From positions 1 to 23,579 of the IMG/VR virus record IMGVR_UViG_3300030104_006150: a stretch of DNA of 23,579 nucleotides; one strand, given 5' to 3'. Source of the DNA: a virus. The translations under genes and the position numbers were made by a program. Positions within the stretch are counted from its first letter, which is position 1. Each line of letters begins with the position of its first letter. Below are positions 7,240-14,551 of this stretch, piece after piece. The notes beneath the pieces are model-generated. The model made no database searches and had not been told where the DNA came from. It worked only from the letters and a program-made list of their open reading frames with translations.

Positions 7240-8002
7240 TCAGCCTTTCCGCATTCAAACGGCAGCTGGTTATCGTAAATACCTATGTAGCGGAATGTAT
7301 ATGCCTTCCGTTACTACTGTGCTGTCAGCTACAGAATCAGAAAAATCGAAAAAATCATTGGCTACATGGCAAACAAATAATCCCGGTGCACTAGAAGAAG
7401 CATCTAAAAGAGGATCTGCCATTCACCTTGGCTGCGAAAACTATCTCAGAGGTTTAGATCCAGCTGTTCCAGAGGAGTATCAACCATTCTGGAACGGCAT
7501 GTCACCATACCTTGACTGGTTTGATGTACTGCATTGGAGTGAGCGGCCACTTAGGCCTGACTGGTACCACCTACGGAGCGACGATAAAGAAGTTGCTTTT
7601 GTCTGGAGTACAGAACATCGTTACGCTGGATGTCCAGACTTGATAGGTGAGATTGGAGGTGTTAAGGTGATAGCGGACTTTAAGACAAGCAACGGTCCAT
7701 ATAGAAATTCGTTCCCTGATAGAGGCGATCGAATGGGCTTCGGTGGGTTTAGGAAGTATCAAAAGTGTGCTCAACAAATGGCAGCTTATCGGCTTGCTTT
7801 AGAAGAGCGGACTGGTTTCAGATGTGATGTCGCTTTGATCATCGTATCTACACCGGAGATTTCCCAAGGTATATTTATTGATGGCGATCAACTTAATTTA
7901 TACGAAAGTAGATTCCTAAAAAGAGTCAGTCAATTCCACGAAATAGATAATGAAACTGAAAATATCGGTTCACAAGAGATGCAAGAACAAGCAAAATCCT
8001 GA
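7229..8002 (+). CDS. PD-(D/E)XK exonuclease (RecB/Cas4-like)
   Basis: The 257-aa product carries the motif set of RecB-type nucleases: GSAIH at 62-66 (H66), YAGCPDLIGE at about 132-141 (D137), the ADFKTS core (D150, K152) and QxxxY at 183-187 (QMAAY). N-terminal SVTTVLSA is also typical of this family (Cas4, MGME1 and phage exonucleases). Such enzymes degrade DNA ends, needing Mg2+, and in phages process replication or recombination intermediates or break down host DNA. No four-cysteine Fe-S cluster is evident. It overlaps the primase-helicase start by 53 bases. Confidence 0.88.
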   Translation: MTTDQPFRIQTAAGYRKYLCSGMYMPSVTTVLSATESEKSKKSLATWQTNNPGALEEASKRGSAIHLGCENYLRGLDPAVPEEYQPFWNGMSPYLDWFDVLHWSERPLRPDWYHLRSDDKEVAFVWSTEHRYAGCPDLIGEIGGVKVIADFKTSNGPYRNSFPDRGDRMGFGGFRKYQKCAQQMAAYRLALEERTGFRCDVALIIVSTPEISQGIFIDGDQLNLYESRFLKRVSQFHEIDNETENIGSQEMQEQAKS

Positions 8003-10181
8003 GAAGGTCTCCAAAGGTTGGTCTAATATTTTTGAAGATATTGACTGGTTACTTGGATGGGTACAGCACGGCTACGGCTGGTGTGCCACTCATTTCCTAG
8101 ATCGTCACCGTAAGTCCGATAATGCAAACGGTAGCAACTTAATTGTTATCGATTTTGATGGTGATACTACTCTTGATAGATTTTGGGAATGTGATACAGC
8201 AAAACAATGGTGTATTGCTACTTACACTTCATCTAGTCATAGTGATCAAGAGCATAGATTCCGAGCGTTATTCCCCCTGGAACTTACACTCGAATCAATC
8301 AGCCAACACCGAGGCGCTTACTGGTTAGTTGTCAACCGTTTACTTGCCGAGCTAGAGCTTGAAAAGCTTGCAGACAATTGCGGTCAAAAACCTGAGCGAC
8401 TTTGGTATGGCAATACACAAGCAATAGTCAAGAAGAATGATGGTGCATTTGTGCCTGAATTCCTATTAAAGGATATTGACTATGAAGATAGGCCTACTGA
8501 CTTTGTTGCTAACGATGTCTCTCCTATAGATATTGAGCGCTGCCAGTGGTTGCTAGCAAACTTTCTAAAGCCCTCAGAAGATGGTGAGTACGAGAGCTAC
8601 TACGTGCCTGTTATGGCTGCGTGTGCTGGCATGGGCAACGTCATGTTCGATAGTTGGGTTGAGTGGGTACTTAAAGGTCACCATGGCGAGAAAGAAGAGA
8701 ATATTCGTCCCTTTAAATGGAGGGGATTAGGTAACTATTCAGGGCACACTACGCTATATTCATTAGCGAAGAAGCAAGATAGTGGTTGGACTAAGCATCT
8801 GCCAGATCATCTTCGTTTTGGTGCTGTAGGAAACGCACTCGGATATACCGAATTCGATCCTATCCCTGATTTAGATCAAGTAATTACTCATCATAAAGGA
8901 GGTAATAATATGAGTGAGGCTCCAGAGATTGAACCTATACCAGACATTAGTTTGGTTAAAAAGCGTGGTCGCCCTAAGAAGGGCTCTGATGATGCTGCTA
9001 AAGAACGAGCAAATGATGTTGAATCAGTTAAGTCTGTATTTTCTGATCTTAGGAAAAATGAATTAACTGGATCTATTGAATACACCACTAATACTGGTTT
9101 AACCATATCTCTCCAAGGCAATGACTTGGAACTCATGACTACTAAACTTAGTTGTGAGAATGGTATTTTCATACCTGAACAAAGAGTCAAAGCTGCTATT
9201 CAGTACGCTGCAGGTAGAAATAATTATTGTCCTATCAAGCGTTATCTAAATAATTGCGCTGACAACAATGCTCCGCATGCAGGTTGGGAAAATATTGGTG
9301 AGATTTACTTAGGTAACACTCATCGTATAGCAACTCTTGCTATGCAAAGAATGATGATTGGTGCAGTTGCTAGAGCATTTGATCCAGGCTGTTCTATGTC
9401 TTGGTTACCAATCTTAGTTGGTGCTCAGGGTGCTGGTAAATCAATGTTTAGTAGACACTTAGTACCGTCTGGTTTATTTGCTGAAATTACTACTCCTCTA
9501 GATACACTAATGAAGGAGCAGTATCGAATGCATGTTGCGTGGTTATTAGAACTACCTGAAATTGACCATTTCTTTAGTGCTAAAAATATTGAGAACTTCA
9601 AGAATCTAATTACTACTAGATGTGATGAAGTACGTTACCCTTATGCTGCGTTACCTTCTAAGCTTAATCGCAGGTTTTTCCTTATTGGTACTACTAATCG
9701 TAACCAGTTTCTGGTTGACAGTACCGGTAATAGGAGGTTTATCCCACTAGAACTTCCTAACGGATTTCAAATTCCTTGGAAACGCCTGTCTCAAGAAAGA
9801 GATTCTATGTGGTCTGCAGCTGTGCAGGCTTATAGAAACGGGCAGCTCTATGAATTCGATAGTGGTGAGATTGCTCAAATCTCTGAATACATACAACAGT
9901 TTGGTGATCCAGATCCTTGGATGGATAAGATCGCTTCCTATGTTGCCATTAGAGAAGAGGTTAATGTCACTGACATCTTGACCACTGCTCTTGAGCTTGA
10001 CCCCAGACAACAGGGTAGAAGAGAGTCTCGCCGCGTAACAGATTGCCTTCAAACATTAGGTTGGAGAAAGTTTGTAACTTCTCGCAAGGATTCTGTAACT
10101 GGCAGATTTAAATCAATCCGTGTTTGGCAACGTCCTCTTGATGATCCTCTTCCTGAAGATCACATTTTAAAGGACTTTTAA
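7950..10181 (+). CDS. Primase-helicase: AEP-like primase fused to VapE-type SF3/AAA+ helicase
   Basis: The 743-aa protein has an N-terminal archaeo-eukaryotic-primase-like domain with the metal motif DFDGD (D68, D70), SSSH at 94-97 and HRFR at 102-105. A C-terminal ATPase domain of the virulence-associated E/SF3 type has Walker A GAQGAGKS at 491-498, Walker B-like LLELPEID at about 531-538 and sensor IGTTN at about 579-583. Between them is an acidic/charged linker with an AT-hook (RGRP at 339-342). It should unwind DNA and make primers at the fork. The end is acidic-aromatic (HILKDF). ATG at 7950 is chosen because MKLKISVHKR matches the start of such primases, though it overlaps the exonuclease by 53 bases. 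An internal ribosome site at 8895-8912 would give a helicase-only form. Confidence 0.88.
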   Translation: MKLKISVHKRCKNKQNPEKVSKGWSNIFEDIDWLLGWVQHGYGWCATHFLDRHRKSDNANGSNLIVIDFDGDTTLDRFWECDTAKQWCIATYTSSSHSDQEHRFRALFPLELTLESISQHRGAYWLVVNRLLAELELEKLADNCGQKPERLWYGNTQAIVKKNDGAFVPEFLLKDIDYEDRPTDFVANDVSPIDIERCQWLLANFLKPSEDGEYESYYVPVMAACAGMGNVMFDSWVEWVLKGHHGEKEENIRPFKWRGLGNYSGHTTLYSLAKKQDSGWTKHLPDHLRFGAVGNALGYTEFDPIPDLDQVITHHKGGNNMSEAPEIEPIPDISLVKKRGRPKKGSDDAAKERANDVESVKSVFSDLRKNELTGSIEYTTNTGLTISLQGNDLELMTTKLSCENGIFIPEQRVKAAIQYAAGRNNYCPIKRYLNNCADNNAPHAGWENIGEIYLGNTHRIATLAMQRMMIGAVARAFDPGCSMSWLPILVGAQGAGKSMFSRHLVPSGLFAEITTPLDTLMKEQYRMHVAWLLELPEIDHFFSAKNIENFKNLITTRCDEVRYPYAALPSKLNRRFFLIGTTNRNQFLVDSTGNRRFIPLELPNGFQIPWKRLSQERDSMWSAAVQAYRNGQLYEFDSGEIAQISEYIQQFGDPDPWMDKIASYVAIREEVNVTDILTTALELDPRQQGRRESRRVTDCLQTLGWRKFVTSRKDSVTGRFKSIRVWQRPLDDPLPEDHILKDF
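8895..8912 (+). promoter_or_regulatory. Strong internal Shine-Dalgarno and in-frame ATG
   Basis: AAAGGAGGT at 8895-8903 is a full 9-base complement of the bacterial 16S 3' end (ACCUCCUUU) and is followed after 6 bases by ATG at 8910. The ATG is codon 321 of the primase-helicase frame. Most genes in the window have weak or no Shine-Dalgarno, so this is the best ribosome site here and sits between the two domains. Confidence 0.75.
8910..10181 (+). CDS. Predicted helicase-only isoform (423 aa) from internal start
   Basis: Translation from ATG 8910 would give a product starting MSEAPEIEPIPDIS, then the AT-hook linker and the complete ATPase domain, without the primase domain. This parallels T7 gene 4, where an internal start makes the 56-kDa helicase (4B) besides the 63-kDa primase-helicase (4A). 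Seen: the perfect ribosome site and domain-boundary position. Inferred: that both forms are made. Confidence 0.6.
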   Translation: MSEAPEIEPIPDISLVKKRGRPKKGSDDAAKERANDVESVKSVFSDLRKNELTGSIEYTTNTGLTISLQGNDLELMTTKLSCENGIFIPEQRVKAAIQYAAGRNNYCPIKRYLNNCADNNAPHAGWENIGEIYLGNTHRIATLAMQRMMIGAVARAFDPGCSMSWLPILVGAQGAGKSMFSRHLVPSGLFAEITTPLDTLMKEQYRMHVAWLLELPEIDHFFSAKNIENFKNLITTRCDEVRYPYAALPSKLNRRFFLIGTTNRNQFLVDSTGNRRFIPLELPNGFQIPWKRLSQERDSMWSAAVQAYRNGQLYEFDSGEIAQISEYIQQFGDPDPWMDKIASYVAIREEVNVTDILTTALELDPRQQGRRESRRVTDCLQTLGWRKFVTSRKDSVTGRFKSIRVWQRPLDDPLPEDHILKDF

Positions 10182-10210
10182 TTAAACTTTTATTAGTATT
10201 GGTAATCAAT

Positions 10211-10444
10211 ATGAATGCAGACGATGTACAAATCGGACAACGAGTTCGTGTTGCTCCTAACAACATGGTTGCTTTAGTTGTCGGCAAGCCTGAGTACTAC
10301 ACACCAAGGGCAAAGCTTGTGCGTATTAAATACGAAAACTCCACTCGCTATGAATATATGATCAATAAACACTTGGAACTTCTCCCTGTTGATGATCAAT
10401 ATCCTGCCTTAGGTGGCTCATACACAGCTCAAAATACAATCTAA
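10211..10444 (+). CDS. Small KOW/SH3-like unknown protein (77 aa)
   Basis: ATG at 10211 is preferred over TTG at 10199. The product starts MNADDVQIGQRVRVAPNNMV and has an IGQRVRV...ALVVGKPEYY pattern that looks like a small beta-barrel (SH3/KOW-type), followed by LVRIKYENSTRYEYM. No family can be named. Its TAA at 10442-10444 shares a base with the next ATG. Confidence 0.6.
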   Translation: MNADDVQIGQRVRVAPNNMVALVVGKPEYYTPRAKLVRIKYENSTRYEYMINKHLELLPVDDQYPALGGSYTAQNTI

Positions 10445-11256
10445 TGTCTGAGTCACAGCCCAGTAAGAAACGTGGTGGACACGCTTATGGCAGACGCAAT
10501 CTACAGCTGTCTAATGTCGCAGAGCCTGGTGAGCTTTGCCTCTATGCCGGGCATGCCATAGGTCGCTTTAGTTGCAGCTCCATGCGCTTTGACAGCCATC
10601 AGGCTTGTGTCAGGTGTGTTGCTGCTGCTAGGGAAGGCAGACTTTCCTTCGATATCAACCGGCTACTTAAAAAAGAGCGCAAACGTGCTTTGAAATTCTG
10701 GAGTCAAGTGGATATCGGAGATCCGCATGAATGCTGGGACTGGAATGGCTGCCGTAATCCAAATACACAGCAGCCTCAGTTCTCTTGGAGAAGGCACGGC
10801 ATTAGCTCCTCTACACAGCACCATCCTCAACGTGTTGCTATGTGGTTCACCTGGGGTGACTTAGGTTTTACTGGAGTTAAGACTACATGTGGCAATAAGT
10901 ACTGCTGCAACCCGTTCCATTTAATACCACAAAAGATTGGGGTATTTGTAGATCAAGAATGTTTCAGTGAAAGTTTTGAGCTTGCGTGTCAGTTGCACTC
11001 CTTAAAGCAGCAGATCGCAGAATTTGAAATGGAAGAGGCAATTAAAGAGCAAGAAAAGCTTGAAGCTAATTCTGAATCTATTATTGATGAAGACATGCTG
11101 CTTGATCCAAGTACAGACTTTGGCTCACGCTTTCAAGCTGTAATGGTTGACATGTTAACCGGCACACATCCAAGTCAAATTAATAAAGATTATTTAGATC
11201 TACTGAATAATCCTATTGATAACGACGAAGATGAAAATCCCACGAACGACTTTTAA
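10444..11256 (+). CDS. HNH-like zinc protein, probably degenerate, with acidic tail
   Basis: The 270-aa product has an HNH_3-like core at about 95-165: CWDWNGCRN, an arginine-containing RVAMWFTWG, then TTCGNKYCCNPFHL, which matches the family RHTCDNPxCVNPEHL except that the catalytic His is Thr. Cysteines that hold zinc (CGNKYC) and the last His remain. The N-terminal third carries further Cys/His (FSCSSMRFDSHQACVRC), possibly another zinc site. The C-terminus is acidic and ends NPTNDF. In T7-like phages an endonuclease (gp3) lies near the primase, so this could be a nuclease homologue or a DNA-binding derivative; cutting activity is doubtful. Confidence 0.65.
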   Translation: MSESQPSKKRGGHAYGRRNLQLSNVAEPGELCLYAGHAIGRFSCSSMRFDSHQACVRCVAAAREGRLSFDINRLLKKERKRALKFWSQVDIGDPHECWDWNGCRNPNTQQPQFSWRRHGISSSTQHHPQRVAMWFTWGDLGFTGVKTTCGNKYCCNPFHLIPQKIGVFVDQECFSESFELACQLHSLKQQIAEFEMEEAIKEQEKLEANSESIIDEDMLLDPSTDFGSRFQAVMVDMLTGTHPSQINKDYLDLLNNPIDNDEDENPTNDF

Positions 11257-11288
11257 ATTAATTATTCTTTAGAGAGAGTCATCCAATT

Positions 11289-11711
11289 ATGTCTAGAAGA
11301 ACAGATCTTTTACAACAGCTTATTAAATCCGACAAGTTTGGTGAAGATAAGAAGCAAGAGCAGAAATTCCTTATGGCAACTGCTGAATTGATACTGTCTG
11401 ATCTTATTGATATTGCTCTCAACGGTCTTTCTAAGAAAGGCGCGGGGTCTCTTGTCATTAACTTGGTGAACGATTCAACTACATATATGTCAGGCAATGA
11501 AATTGAATTTGACATTCGTGTAGCTGAACGTGAAGAAGATGAGGACATCCTCAAGTTCCTTCGTGGACTTATGGAAGAGATTGATGAAAATGATTGGACT
11601 CAAAACGTTTTAATTACATTGATCAGTGATGCTGGAACAAGAACATTTGCAATCGAAGCAGGTCGGGGCCAAGAAAGCCTCAGAGCGATTGCATCAGAAT
11701 TTACAGGATAA
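11289..11711 (+). CDS. Unknown acidic protein (140 aa)
   Basis: ATG at 11289; stop TAA at 11709-11711. The product starts MSRRTDLLQQLIKSDKFGED, with a helical part to about 50 and then beta-like segments (LVINLVNDSTTYMSG, VLITLISDAGTRTFAIEAG). No family recognised. It overlaps the following Dam-like gene by up to 83 bases. Its place inside the replication block suggests a DNA-metabolism role, but nothing in the sequence shows it. Confidence 0.6.
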   Translation: MSRRTDLLQQLIKSDKFGEDKKQEQKFLMATAELILSDLIDIALNGLSKKGAGSLVINLVNDSTTYMSGNEIEFDIRVAEREEDEDILKFLRGLMEEIDENDWTQNVLITLISDAGTRTFAIEAGRGQESLRAIASEFTG

Positions 11712-12297
11712 ACTAAAACAAGAAAGTTTAAAACTTCCACTTTATCCAACACCTCAAATTATTGAGCGTGCTCGATCTGTAATGGGAAGTATTGATTTTG
11801 ATCCTACTTCTGATCCTGTTCAACAGGTGCTCGTAAATGCGACATCTATACCATCTATTGAGGTTAATCCGCTTCAAGAAAGATGGCATGGAAACGTCTG
11901 GGTTGCAGCAAAAGGAGCAGTTAAAAACTCTAGGATATGGCTTAACAAAACCATCAACGAATATAGAAACGGCTATATCAATAGCTTTGTATATTTTTCG
12001 AGTGCTTCAGAGATTCTACGAGCTTGCCCTGTTATTTGGGATTATCCTATTTGTATTCCATTTAAAAGGATTAAGCAGCTTCGAGCAACGTCCGCAGGAT
12101 TTGAATCCGTGTGTCCATCAACCTGGAATGTCATTGTCTATGGTCCCCCCTTAGATCACTCCGTAAGTGATATTGACCGTATCTCTCTGTTCTATAGTTC
12201 ATTCAGAGATGTAGGCAGAGTTATTTACAATGAATATGCAGGAGATAACTGGAAGAAAGATTTGGAATATTACGAGGACACTAAAGGTGAGATTTAA
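11629..12297 (+). CDS. Dam-like N6-adenine methyltransferase homologue lacking the NPPY motif
   Basis: The 222-aa product resembles the phage N-6-adenine methyltransferase family (Dam, PF05869): YPTPQIIERARSVMGSIDFDP at about 39-59 matches the TP...lDP start, and the region RWHGNVW at 85-91 matches W-G-xVW. In active members VW is followed by LNPPY, the catalytic motif IV; here it is VAAKG. FKRIKQLRA and VYGPP match the family's C-terminal part. The enzyme is therefore probably catalytically dead while keeping the fold. I use ATG at 11629 (GTG at 11626 precedes it); later starts are possible because of the long overlap with the upstream gene. Stop and next ATG share one base. Confidence 0.65.
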   Translation: MLEQEHLQSKQVGAKKASERLHQNLQDKLKQESLKLPLYPTPQIIERARSVMGSIDFDPTSDPVQQVLVNATSIPSIEVNPLQERWHGNVWVAAKGAVKNSRIWLNKTINEYRNGYINSFVYFSSASEILRACPVIWDYPICIPFKRIKQLRATSAGFESVCPSTWNVIVYGPPLDHSVSDIDRISLFYSSFRDVGRVIYNEYAGDNWKKDLEYYEDTKGEI

Positions 12298-12707
12298 TGT
12301 CCAAGCACATAACTAAGGATTACTTCTACAACTTACCTTCTGGGAACTCAGTGCATCCTTGCCGCCTCATACAGAAGGATGGGATGCTTATGTGGAAGCA
12401 CGCTCTTCTTTATTACGGTGAATTGTTTATTCCAGAAGAGCATGCACATGAAGCTCACATAGTAAAAACTGCCCAGCGCCTTGAGGAACTGAACAGTTGG
12501 GTTTCACAAGGTCTAGATCCTTGGGAATGTTTTCAAGTATATGCTTGGTATTATCCGCTTGATAAAGAGTTAGCTAACGGTTACTGCGTTTATTTCAAGC
12601 ACCATATCCACGATACAGATCAAATCTATAAACAATTAATGCCACATATACAGGATCATGAATCCCTAGAACTACGTAACAATTATCTGTTCTTTCGTCG
12701 ATGTTAG
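12297..12707 (+). CDS. Unknown protein (136 aa)
   Basis: ATG at 12297 reuses the last base of the previous TAA. The product is rich in His, Tyr and Trp (WKHALLYYGELFIPEEHAHE, then FQVYAWYYPLDKEL, KHHIHDTDQIYK). No recognised family; the His/Glu content could bind metal, but no fixed motif is seen. It is the last gene of this plus-strand block and is followed by a terminator hairpin. Confidence 0.6.
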   Translation: MSKHITKDYFYNLPSGNSVHPCRLIQKDGMLMWKHALLYYGELFIPEEHAHEAHIVKTAQRLEELNSWVSQGLDPWECFQVYAWYYPLDKELANGYCVYFKHHIHDTDQIYKQLMPHIQDHESLELRNNYLFFRRC

Positions 12708-12715
12708 CAATCGTC

Positions 12716-12738
12716 AAGGCGCTTCTCAGCGCCTTTCT
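12716..12738. terminator. Intrinsic terminator between convergent genes
   Basis: A perfect 7-bp stem AAGGCGC / GCGCCTT with loop TTCTCA is followed on the plus strand by TCT. It sits between the plus-strand gene ending at 12707 and the minus-strand gene ending at 12737. The T-run is short, so termination may be partial. Confidence 0.65.
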
Positions 12739-13081
12739 AGTCTAACGAATCAATCAGTCTGTTTAAATACCAACGTGCTTTCTGTGCATCTTGTTTAGCA
12801 TCAATTTTGTGCCACAGCCTGAGCATGTACTTAAGAACTTGTCCCTGCAAAAATCCTGTATAAGCACCAGGAGCTTCACTGACTGCATCCTCTATGACTT
12901 CAATTGCTTCAGCCCTGCCTTTTGTGTAATGACTTGGGCTATTCACCAAATCCTCTTCAAAAGTGATTGATGTTTTCCATGTCGATCTTTGATCACCACC
13001 CCAGTTATCATCAAAAAAAGTTTGAGGAAAATCAATTGTGTTGTCGTTATATGCCTTGTTAGTGAACTCTTTCTTATTCAT
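12737..13081 (-). CDS. DUF3310 protein
   Basis: The 114-aa product has the DUF3310 pattern: NSPSHYTKGRAEAIEVIED at 47-65 and a second half QVLKYMLRLWHKIDAKQDA leading to KARWYLNRLID. DUF3310 is widespread in phages, often labelled nucleotide kinase-like without biochemical proof. The N-terminal 45 residues are extra and look disordered. The gene is on the minus strand between plus-strand replication genes, with a divergent spacer of 63 bases to the next gene. Confidence 0.85.
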   Translation of the reverse strand: MNKKEFTNKAYNDNTIDFPQTFFDDNWGGDQRSTWKTSITFEEDLVNSPSHYTKGRAEAIEVIEDAVSEAPGAYTGFLQGQVLKYMLRLWHKIDAKQDAQKARWYLNRLIDSLD

Positions 13082-13144
13082 TAGATGTTCGCGTTATCGT
13101 CTTTCAATATCTAATATAGGAATACTAGAGTCATAACGTGACAT

Positions 13145-13699
13145 ATGCCAAGTCCTAAAGGAGATCCAACATATATTAAGAACAAAGATCGATTCTTTCT
13201 GACACTTGCTAAAACAATTGCACAAGCATCCTCGCACCCTATTGCACCTGGAGGTTGTGTCCTTGTTCGGGACAGAGAAGTTATCGGAGATGGTCGTAGC
13301 TTTTATACAGCTTCCCAAGTGGAAGTCGATTGTCTATCACATGCAATTGCAACAGCAGCAAAGAGAGGTACTCCTACACCTGGAGCTGTTGTATATACAA
13401 CACGCTATCCGTTTTCACATTGCGTCTTCCAGTGCTATGTTATGGGTATTAGAAACATCTATTTCTTATCCCACGATTGGGAGACACGCTATAAGGATGA
13501 ATTTAAACGAGCAGCAAGATTAGCCAGAGAATTAGCTATATCAATTGAGCCCATATCTTTAGACGAACAATACTCACTTAATTCCTATGATGACCCAAAA
13601 AGCGACCCGAAAAATTTCACGGGAAGAAAAGATTTCGCACCAGATGAATTTGATGTCGCAGATCCAGAAACAACCAATGACAACTCAACTACTATTTGA
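13145..13699 (+). CDS. dCMP/cytidine deaminase-fold protein with substituted active site
   Basis: The 184-aa product follows the zinc deaminase layout: GGCVLVRDREVIGDGRS at about 36-52 (core strands), CLSHAIATAAKRG at 63-75, VVYTTRYPFSHC at 82-93 and MGIRNIYFLSH at 100-110. In active dCMP deaminases these read HAE...PCxxC. Here H66 is kept, but the catalytic Glu is Ile68 and the first zinc Cys is Phe90, leaving C93 (and C97). Catalysis and normal zinc binding are therefore unlikely. A disordered acidic tail follows from about 140. The last 23 bases overlap the exonuclease gene. It may be a regulatory or decoy derivative; that is inference. Confidence 0.7.
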   Translation: MPSPKGDPTYIKNKDRFFLTLAKTIAQASSHPIAPGGCVLVRDREVIGDGRSFYTASQVEVDCLSHAIATAAKRGTPTPGAVVYTTRYPFSHCVFQCYVMGIRNIYFLSHDWETRYKDEFKRAARLARELAISIEPISLDEQYSLNSYDDPKSDPKNFTGRKDFAPDEFDVADPETTNDNSTTI

Positions 13700-14201
13700 C
13701 CTTGAATCTACCGGCCTTCTCAGGCGTGGTTCCAGTATTCACTGTATTGTTACTCGCAATGGTGATGATGGGAATACTTACGTCTATGATCATAAACCTG
13801 AGCGAGAACTCATTCAGGGAGTAATGCAATTAGAAAATGCTGATGTGCTCATTGGGCATAACATCATTTCATTTGACATTCCACTTCTCAAAGAACAGTT
13901 TCCTGCCTTCAATCCTGTCGGCAAAGTGATGGATACTCTTGTTCTTAGCAGGCTATTTTATCCACACATTCAAGATAGAGATCACGAACGGCAGCCTGCA
14001 GGCATGCCTCTCCGCCTGTACGGGCGTCATTCCCTTGAAGCCTGGGGTCACAGACTTAAATGCTTTAAGGGGGATTTTGGTAAGCACGACGGGGCATGGG
14101 ATAAATACACTCCTGAGATGCTTGATTATTGCATTCAAGATACAGCTGTAACTATGAAACTTTGGGCACTTATGCAACGCAGGATGAATGATTATGTCTG
14201 A
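13677..14201 (+). CDS. 3'-5' proofreading exonuclease subunit of split T7-type DNA polymerase
   Basis: The 174-aa product matches the N-terminal exonuclease domain of T7 gp5: FDLE (D8, E10; Exo I), GHNIISFDIPLL with D67 (Exo II), DTLVLSRLFYPHI, GRHSLEAWGHRL, and YCIQD (Y151, D155; Exo III). ATG at 13677 is chosen over an upstream frame start because MTTQLLFDLE fits the family N-terminus. The polymerase domain is a separate gene 340 bases downstream, with two small genes in between. All exonuclease residues are intact, so it should proofread if it associates with the polymerase. Confidence 0.9.
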   Translation: MTTQLLFDLESTGLLRRGSSIHCIVTRNGDDGNTYVYDHKPERELIQGVMQLENADVLIGHNIISFDIPLLKEQFPAFNPVGKVMDTLVLSRLFYPHIQDRDHERQPAGMPLRLYGRHSLEAWGHRLKCFKGDFGKHDGAWDKYTPEMLDYCIQDTAVTMKLWALMQRRMNDYV

Positions 14202-14322
14202 TGAATTTTATGATTGGTTAGACTCATGCCCAGTGATGTGGCTTAGAGACAGCTTTACTAATGACTGGTACACATATCGCTTTTATTCAGATGAAGAAAA
14301 CAACGGAGAGAACAATGCCTGA
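14194..14322 (+). CDS. Small unknown protein between polymerase pieces (42 aa)
   Basis: ATG at 14194 overlaps the exonuclease end and the frame stops with TGA at 14320-14322. The product starts MSDEFYDWLDSCPVMWLRDS and is acidic and very aromatic. It overlaps the next gene's start by 8 bases. No family recognised. Its place within the split polymerase hints at a bridging role, which is speculative. Confidence 0.5.
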   Translation: MSDEFYDWLDSCPVMWLRDSFTNDWYTYRFYSDEENNGENNA

Positions 14323-14551
14323 AAAAAATGATCCTCTTACTCCAGAAGAAATTACCGAAGCTTCTGATCGTTTCTTTCCACTCTTTGACATTGTGCATAA
14401 ACGTATGCCAAAGACTTCTTCCATTGAAGATACTCTCAAAGTTATGGAGAACGTAGCGAAGCTTGCTCAAAAGAGTCGGTCTGAAGAAAGAGAGAAGTCG
14501 ATTAAAGAAAAATTTGGATTCAACAAAGCAACGGAGGTTGATGATGCTTGA
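14315..14551 (+). CDS. Small helical protein between polymerase pieces (78 aa)
   Basis: ATG at 14315 (an in-frame upstream codon at 14261 is not used because the preceding gene covers it). The product starts MPEKNDPLTPEEITEASDRF and is predominantly charged helix (VMENVAKLAQKSRSEEREKS), ending KATEVDDA. No family recognised. It overlaps the polymerase start by 11 bases, so the two are probably translated together. Confidence 0.65.
   Translation: MPEKNDPLTPEEITEASDRFFPLFDIVHKRMPKTSSIEDTLKVMENVAKLAQKSRSEEREKSIKEKFGFNKATEVDDA

Noticed and set aside
13091-13137. CGTTAT/ATAACG inverted pair in the divergent spacer as an operator
   Set aside because: Only 6 bases match over a 35-base spacing, which is not significant.
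13206-13523. Second plus-strand frame within the deaminase-like gene
   Set aside because: The other frame carries the deaminase layout; this one shows no domain or composition signal.
14463-14540. Upstream extension of the polymerase gene
   Set aside because: It is the alternative frame of the preceding 78-aa gene; ATG 14541 has a good Shine-Dalgarno and the extension is Lys/Arg-rich noise.
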